DNA from: Streptococcus cuniculi
Lineage (GTDB): Bacteria; Bacillota; Bacilli; Lactobacillales; Streptococcaceae
Direction: 5' to 3'
DNA length: 64,000 bases
Assembly (NCBI RefSeq): GCF_004570575.1
Contig: NZ_SPPD01000002.1
Span: 62,001 to 126,000 of the forward strand
Position 1 is the first letter of the stretch, and each line of letters starts with the position of its first letter. Position numbers and translations under genes: made by a program. This document shows, in pieces, positions 59,075 to 64,000 of this stretch. The notes beneath the pieces were generated by a model, which did no database searches, was not told the origin of the DNA, and saw nothing but the letters and a program-made list of their open reading frames with translations.

Positions 59075-59083
59075 TGGTATAAT
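59075..59083 (+). promoter_or_regulatory. ylxM-ffh extended -10 box
   Basis: TTGGTATAAT with TATAAT at 59078-59083; the ylxM ATG begins 7 bases later, so the transcript is leaderless or nearly so. Confidence 0.6.
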
Positions 59084-59090
59084 AGAGGGT

Positions 59091-59423
59091 ATGGAAATTG
59101 AAAAAACAAATCGGATGAATGCCTTGTTTGAATTTTACGCGGCACTCTTGACCGATAAACAGATGAATTATATTGAGCTGTATTATGCAGATGATTATAG
59201 TCTAGCGGAGATTGCTGAGGAATTTCAGGTTAGCCGTCAGGCAGTGTATGACAATATCAAGCGGACGGAGAAGATTTTAGAAGATTACGAGAAGAAATTG
59301 CACATGTATTCCGATTACATTGTCCGTAGTCAGATTTTTGATCAAATCCTTGAACGCTATCCCACAGATGACTTCCTGCAGGAGCAAATCACCATTTTAA
59401 GCAGCATTGACAATAGAGAATAA
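59091..59423 (+). CDS. ylxM: YlxM-like DNA-binding/SRP-associated protein
   Basis: The 110-residue protein has a helix-turn-helix ([20 protein letters not shown], about 41-60). In streptococci YlxM binds Ffh and helps control the signal recognition particle. The start at 59091 gives [20 protein letters not shown], the family N terminus; the longer frame from 59064 crosses the promoter. ffh follows after 11 bases. Confidence 0.92.
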   Translation: MEIEKTNRMNALFEFYAALLTDKQMNYIELYYADDYSLAEIAEEFQVSRQAVYDNIKRTEKILEDYEKKLHMYSDYIVRSQIFDQILERYPTDDFLQEQITILSSIDNRE

Positions 59424-59434
59424 AGGAGAGCACT

Positions 59435-61000
59435 ATGGCTTTTGAAAGTTTAACCGAACGTTTACAAAATGTCTTTAAAAACCTACGCCGTAAGGGGAAA
59501 ATTAGTGAGAGCGATGTCCAAGAAGCGACCAAAGAGATTCGTCTAGCTCTTCTTGAGGCGGACGTTGCCCTACCAGTCGTGAAAGACTTTATCAAGAAGG
59601 TCCGTGAGCGTGCTGTTGGTCACGAGGTCATTGAAACGCTGAATCCTGCTCAACAAATCATCAAGATTGTTGATGAAGAATTGACAGCGATTTTAGGGGC
59701 TGATACAGCTGAGATCAATAAATCACCCAAAATCCCAACCATTGTCATGATGGTCGGTCTGCAAGGGGCTGGTAAAACAACTTTTGCAGGAAAACTAGCC
59801 AATAAACTAAAAAAAGAAGAAAATGCTCGTCCTTTGCTGATTGCGGCGGACATCTATCGTCCAGCGGCCATTGACCAGTTGAAAACCTTGGGTCAACAAA
59901 TAGAAGTGCCTGTATTTGAGTTGGGGACGGGTGTTCCAGCGGTTGATATTGTCAAGCAAGGTCTTGAAATTGCTAAACAAAATAACAATGACTATGTGTT
60001 GATTGATACGGCAGGTCGCCTGCAAATCGATGAAGTTCTCATGAACGAATTGCGGGATGTGAAGGCACTTGCTCAGCCACATGAAATTCTCCTCGTGGTT
60101 GATGCCATGATTGGTCAGGAAGCTGCCAATGTCGCTCATGAATTTAATAACCAGCTAGAAGTGACTGGGATAATTTTGACCAAGATTGACGGGGATACCC
60201 GTGGCGGTGCGGCGCTCTCTGTTCGCCATATCACAGGAAAACCAATCAAATTCACTGGTACAGGTGAGAAGATTACTGATATCGAAACTTTCCACCCAGA
60301 CCGCATGTCGAGTCGTATCCTCGGCATGGGAGATATGCTGACCTTGATTGAGAAGGCTTCTCAAGAATATGACGAGAAGAGATCGCTTGAACTTGCTGAA
60401 AAAATGCGGGAAAACACCTTTGATTTCAACGATTTCATCGATCAGCTCGACCAAGTTCAAAATATGGGACCAATGGAAGATTTGCTCAAGATGATTCCAG
60501 GAATGGCAGGCAATCCAGCCCTTGCTAATCTCAAGGTTGATGAGCGCGAAATCGCAAGAAAACGCGCTATCGTCTCATCCATGACCCCAGCTGAGCGTGA
60601 AAATCCTGACTTGCTAAGCCCGAGCCGTCGCAGACGGATTGCCAATGGTTCCGGAAATACCTTTATCGAAGTCAACAAATTCATCAAGGACTTTAACCAA
60701 GCCAAGGCTATGATGCAGGGCGTCATGTCAGGCGATATGAACAAGATGATGAAGCAGATGGGAATTAACCCCAATAATCTTCCGAAAAATCTGCCCAACA
60801 ATATGGACATGTCTGCCCTTGAGGGCATGATGGGGCAAGGGGGCATGCCTGATTTATCCGCCTTGAGTGGTGCTGGTCTGCCAGATATGGGACAGATGTT
60901 TGGCGGTGGATTGAAAGGTAAAATCGGAGAATTTGCGATGAAACAATCCATGAAACGCATGGCAAATAAAATGAAGAAAGCAAAAAAGAAGAGAAAATAA
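59435..61000 (+). CDS. ffh: signal recognition particle GTPase Ffh
   Basis: The 521-residue protein targets membrane proteins. The N domain contains the GTPase entry, with P-loop GLQGAGKTTFAGKLA near 107, DTAGR near 190 and TKIDGDTRGG near 248. The methionine-rich M domain at about 325-521 binds SRP RNA and signal sequences and ends in a lysine-rich tail. It follows ylxM and ends at a terminator. Confidence 0.97.
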   Translation: MAFESLTERLQNVFKNLRRKGKISESDVQEATKEIRLALLEADVALPVVKDFIKKVRERAVGHEVIETLNPAQQIIKIVDEELTAILGADTAEINKSPKIPTIVMMVGLQGAGKTTFAGKLANKLKKEENARPLLIAADIYRPAAIDQLKTLGQQIEVPVFELGTGVPAVDIVKQGLEIAKQNNNDYVLIDTAGRLQIDEVLMNELRDVKALAQPHEILLVVDAMIGQEAANVAHEFNNQLEVTGIILTKIDGDTRGGAALSVRHITGKPIKFTGTGEKITDIETFHPDRMSSRILGMGDMLTLIEKASQEYDEKRSLELAEKMRENTFDFNDFIDQLDQVQNMGPMEDLLKMIPGMAGNPALANLKVDEREIARKRAIVSSMTPAERENPDLLSPSRRRRIANGSGNTFIEVNKFIKDFNQAKAMMQGVMSGDMNKMMKQMGINPNNLPKNLPNNMDMSALEGMMGQGGMPDLSALSGAGLPDMGQMFGGGLKGKIGEFAMKQSMKRMANKMKKAKKKRK

Positions 61001-61013
61001 TTCTCTTCTTTTT
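60985..61013 (+). terminator. ffh terminator overlapping its stop
   Basis: AAAGAAGAGAA-AATAA-TTCTCTTCTTTTT; the stem begins inside the lysine-rich codons. Confidence 0.88.
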
Positions 61014-61128
61014 ATATAAATAGGAAAAAATCAAGAAAAATTGATCAAGCCGATCGTCTATAGCGTTCTCATTCTTGTTACAATAATTAATAAACATTCG
61101 CTTTTGACTTTTTCCATATCATCCGTAT

Positions 61129-61326
61129 TCCCTCGCTCGCCTCAGCAAACGATGATATGAGCCGAAATGATGTCTTATCACCCAAAAACGCTGACTTGGT
61201 GAATAAGGTGATTGACCGTGAGCAACTCGATAAGGACTTTTTTCGGCCGACCCGGTTAAGTCAGATATTTGATAAAGACGAGGCCACCAGTATAAGACCA
61301 TATCGAAGTCTGGTATCAATCCGATA
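61129..61326 (+). pseudogene. short reading-frame relic
   Basis: An open stretch without a start reads PSLASANDDMSRNDVLSPKN, then ADLVNKVIDREQLDKDFFRP, ending at TAA 61324-61326. It has natural-looking protein composition but no ribosome site and no recognised family. Probably the tail of a lost gene. The rest of 61014-61128 shows nothing. Confidence 0.4.
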
Positions 61327-61355
61327 AAATCATCGATTAAGATTAGAGGTGAAAA

Positions 61356-62582
61356 ATGGACCTATTCTATTTAATTGTTGTACTCATTGTAGTCCTCGCA
61401 ATTCTAGGGATTTTCTTTGCGGGATTCGTATCCGCAAGTCCCGGAGAGATTAAGGTCATCTCAGGCCCAAGAGGGCAACGTGTTCTCCATGGTAAGACGG
61501 GTTGGAAAATTCCAATTTTAGAACGTGTTGACACTATGGCAGCCGGAATGATCTCCGTTGATGCTCGTACGTCAGATTATGTCCCAACTAACGACTACAT
61601 CAATGTCAAAGTAGACGCCGCGGTAAAAGTCAAGATTGGCACAGAGCACCCTTAGCTATTTCAAGCGGCTACTCGCAACTTCTTGTACAAAACCTCTGAT
61701 GAAATTGCCGATGAAGTGCGTGATACCTTAGAGGGGCATTTGCGGGCCATCATTGGACAAATGAAATTGTCGCAAATTGTAACTGACCGTGTATCATTTC
61801 TCATAAAAGGTGCAAGAAAACGCGACTAAAGACCTAGAAGAGGTGGGACTTGAAATCGTCGCATTTAATATTCAAGGGTTGATTGATGACAAAGGTGTCA
61901 TTGAAAATCTTGGTATTGACAATACCGAGCAAATTCGTAAAGAAGCTGCAAAAGCAAAGGCAAAAGCGCAACAAGAAATCGCTCAACAGCAAGCCGAAGG
62001 CTGATACGGAGCGTGCGAAGGCTGATGCGGCCTATACGATTCAACAAGAAATCCAGCGTAAAGAAATTGAACGTGAAACTGCTGAGGCAAACATTGTGAA
62101 GCAAGAAAAAGAGGCTGAGGTTAAAACACGTGAGGTTGAAGTGCGTAAGCAACAGCTCGCTGCTGACATTAAAGCACAAGCCGAGGCCGACCGTTTAGAG
62201 CGTCAAGCTAAAATTGTACGAAACTCAAAAAGAGGCTGACGCCCGCAAAGCTCAGGTAGAGGCGGAAAAATTTGCACAACTCCAAGAAGCTGAGGCTAAA
62301 GGGCTACTCCAAAAAGCTGAAGCCATGAAACAAATGCAAGATGCGGCCATTACAGAAATGGTTGTTAATGTCTTACCAGAAATTGCGAAGAATGTAGCTG
62401 CTCCGCTTACAAATGTTGATTCCATTACCATGTACAGTGAGGGAAATTCGGCCAAAATGGTAGGTGATGTCATGAACACCATGAGTCAAGTGACTGAAGG
62501 AATGGGAATCGACATAAAAGAGTTGATTACAGCAACTTTAACTGGACGTGCAATCGCTGAAAACACAGAGGAACAGGCATAA
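61356..62582 (+). pseudogene. flotillin/SPFH-domain protein gene, inactivated
   Basis: N-terminal anchor (about 5-25), SPFH/Band-7 start (ASPGEIKVISGPRGQRVLHG) and a long alanine- and glutamate-rich coiled coil are all recognisable as flotillin. Lesions: a TAG in frame at 61653-61655 (after KIGTEHP), a scrambled frame near 61797-61812, an extra G near 61999-62000, and an extra G near 62216. The pieces otherwise read smoothly to LTGRAIAENTEEQA at 62582. The ribosome site and ATG are intact. Flotillins organise membrane domains. Confidence 0.9.
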
Positions 62583-62767
62583 TAGTTCAACAGTCTCAAA
62601 CAACAATATTTATAGCAATTTTATTTCACGCATTGCAGTATTTAGTTCCTAAATACTAGGATAAGGAAAATCTGTAGAAGAACACTTCAAAACAACAAAG
62701 ATAGATTTTTTCTAGAGACATCCAAAATTCAATACATTTTTAAATCATGGATGAATGCACTATCACT

Positions 62768-62803
62768 ATAAAAGACGATTTTCATTTTTGAAAGTCGTCT
62801 TTT
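62768..62803 (+). terminator. terminator downstream of flotillin
   Basis: AAAAGACGA pairs with TCGTCTTTT around an inner TCA/TGA step, followed by ATTAT. Confidence 0.75.
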
Positions 62804-62874
62804 ATTATATATTGGTTGTAAATTGGTAGATAGTTCCTCAAAACTCACAGACCAGTTCTATATTTTATGTCTGC

Positions 62875-62910
62875 TCTAGATAGCATTTAGGGACGTGAAT
62901 GCTATCTAGA
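62875..62910. repeat. perfect inverted repeat beside the dif-like site
   Basis: TCTAGATAGCATT, 10 bases, AATGCTATCTAGA: 13-base perfect arms, ending 17 bases before the dif-like site. No T-run, so not a simple terminator. Confidence 0.8.
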
Positions 62911-62927
62911 ATTATATTACACCTAAC

Positions 62928-62958
62928 ATCTTTCCGAAAAACTATAATTTTCTTGAAA
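62928..62958. other. putative dif-SL chromosome dimer resolution site
   Basis: The 31 bases contain TTTCCGAAAAACTATAATTT followed by TCTTGAAA, the arrangement recalled for the streptococcal-lactococcal dif site recognised by XerS. It lies 52 bases ahead of the xerS start, the usual place. The match is from memory of the family, not from a search. Confidence 0.85.
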
Positions 62959-63010
62959 TATATCTATCCTTGTGCTATAATGATAGATAAGAAAAGATTT
63001 GGAGAAAGTC

Positions 63011-64000
63011 ATGCGACGTGAATTATTATTAGAAAAAATTGAGCAACTAAAGGCGGTCATGCCCTGGTATGTGCTCGACTACTACCAGTCAAAGCTCGCT
63101 GTACCGTACAGTTTTACTACCCTATACGAATATTTGAAAGAATATCGGCGATTTTTTGAATGGCTAATCGATGCTGATTTGGTGTCTGTATCCCACATTT
63201 CGGAGATTTCCTTGGATACTCTGGAGCATTTGACCAAGAAAGACATGGAGTCGTTTATCTTGTATCTGCGCGAAAGACCCTTACTGAATGCCAATACCAC
63301 TCAAAACGGGGTTTCGCAGACAACCATCAATCGGACCTTGTCCGCCCTATCAAGTCTGTACAAATATTTGACCGAGGAGGTCGAAAATGAGCAAGGCGAG
63401 CCTTATTTTTACCGCAATGTCATGAAAAAGGTATCGACCAAGAAGAAAAAGGAAACTCTTGCTGCGCGGGCTGAAAACATCAAGCAAAAGCTCTTTTTGG
63501 GTGATGAAACCATGGAGTTTTTGGACTATGTGGACAGTCAGTATCAGGTCAAGTTATCTAAACGTGCCCTCTCCTCTTTCCAGAAAAATAAGGAACGGGA
63601 TTTGGCGATTTTGGCACTTCTGCTGGCTTCGGGTGTGCGGCTTTCAGAGGCAGTTAATCTCAATCTAGCTGATGTCAATTTAAAAATGATGGTCATCGAA
63701 GTGACACGAAAAGGGGGCAAACGAGATTCTGTCAATGTGGCGGGCTTTGCCAAGCCCTATTTGGAGAACTACCTTGCCATTCGTCAGCAACGCTATAAGG
63801 CTGAAAAGTCCGACATCGCTTTCTTCTTATCAGAATACCGTGGTCTGCCCAATCGCATGGATGCATCTAGCATCGAAAAAATGGTCGCTAAATATTCGGC
63901 AGACTTCAAGATTCGTGTGACACCGCATAAACTGCGCCATACGCTCGCAACGCGTCTCTATGATGCGACCAAGTCTCAAGTCTTGGTGAGCCATCAGCTA
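63011..64000 (+). CDS. xerS: tyrosine recombinase XerS, right end missing
   Basis: 330 codons are visible and the frame runs off the window. An N-terminal SAM-like domain (about 1-150) is followed by the catalytic part with Arg in [13 protein letters not shown], Lys in [10 protein letters not shown] and His-x-x-Arg in [13 protein letters not shown]. The final Tyr nucleophile lies beyond the edge. XerS acts alone, unlike XerCD, to resolve chromosome dimers at dif-SL, which lies just upstream. The promoter GCTATAATG is near 62977 and the ribosome site GGAG is 7 bases ahead of the ATG. Confidence 0.95.
   Translation, partial: MRRELLLEKIEQLKAVMPWYVLDYYQSKLAVPYSFTTLYEYLKEYRRFFEWLIDADLVSVSHISEISLDTLEHLTKKDMESFILYLRERPLLNANTTQNGVSQTTINRTLSALSSLYKYLTEEVENEQGEPYFYRNVMKKVSTKKKKETLAARAENIKQKLFLGDETMEFLDYVDSQYQVKLSKRALSSFQKNKERDLAILALLLASGVRLSEAVNLNLADVNLKMMVIEVTRKGGKRDSVNVAGFAKPYLENYLAIRQQRYKAEKSDIAFFLSEYRGLPNRMDASSIEKMVAKYSADFKIRVTPHKLRHTLATRLYDATKSQVLVSHQL

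Overview
The window is a stretch of Streptococcus chromosome with low to moderate GC. The sensor-regulator pair is clearly CiaRH. A pst operon with two pstB genes, a streptococcal sortase A directly behind gyrA, a XerS recombinase and a dif-SL-type site all fit the genus. Gene content and order look closest to the S. suis group, but the species cannot be fixed from the sequence alone.

Layout. 1-4437 is the phosphate operon pstS(partial)-pstC-pstA-pstB1-pstB2-phoU. 4441-5060 is a non-coding block of tandem palindrome-rich repeats, followed by ciaR-ciaH (5172-7242) and a lipoprotein flavin reductase (7457-9223). A minus-strand block holds a FlaR-like kinase, rpsT and coaA. Divergent from coaA runs a methyltransferase-pdp-deoC-cdd-bmpA-nupABC nucleoside salvage and uptake cluster (11615-19479). 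ldh faces gyrA-srtA. radC (24464-25170) is broken by a 26-bp tandem duplication. A minus-strand block (25167-29952) carries a glutamine amidotransferase, rex, two small conserved proteins, a cysteine desulfurase, prs and a CYTH protein. relQ-nadK-rluD-like-pta and a heterodimeric ABC exporter follow (30035-36982). Next come mutY, a secreted V8-like protease, nth, guaC and a MATE transporter, separated by long non-coding or decayed stretches. 44810-46363 encodes a secreted SEC10/PgrA-like protein with C-terminal repeats. tdk-prfA-prmC-tsaC-glyA-yejK-pmp23 forms a housekeeping run (46840-52949). Then come an SDR enzyme with a lipoprotein, an XRE regulator with a paired operator, a dead IS630 copy, guaA, gntR, ylxM-ffh, a dead flotillin gene, the putative dif-SL site and xerS, which runs off the right edge. 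The dif/xerS pair places the right end at the replication terminus.

How the parts connect. CiaR has a good direct-repeat box at its own promoter and a second one ahead of the V8-like protease, so that protease is probably a CiaRH target. The nucleoside cluster imports nucleosides (BmpA-NupABC), deaminates cytidine (Cdd), splits pyrimidine nucleosides (Pdp) and cleaves deoxyribose phosphate (DeoC). Catabolite-type sites sit at this cluster's promoter and at the flavin reductase promoter.

Most unusual signals: (1) a family of modular, palindrome-filled intergenic repeats with fixed ends and hairpin arms that change while staying paired, one copy of which ends inside the prfA start region; (2) four genes (coaA, the divergent methyltransferase, mutY, ylxM) whose start codon coincides with the predicted transcription start; (3) a reversible-looking duplication in radC; (4) MutY and Nth both lacking a complete iron-sulfur cluster motif; (5) PstB2 lacking the switch histidine while PstB1 keeps it. 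No CRISPR array, tRNA, rRNA or phage block was recognised.
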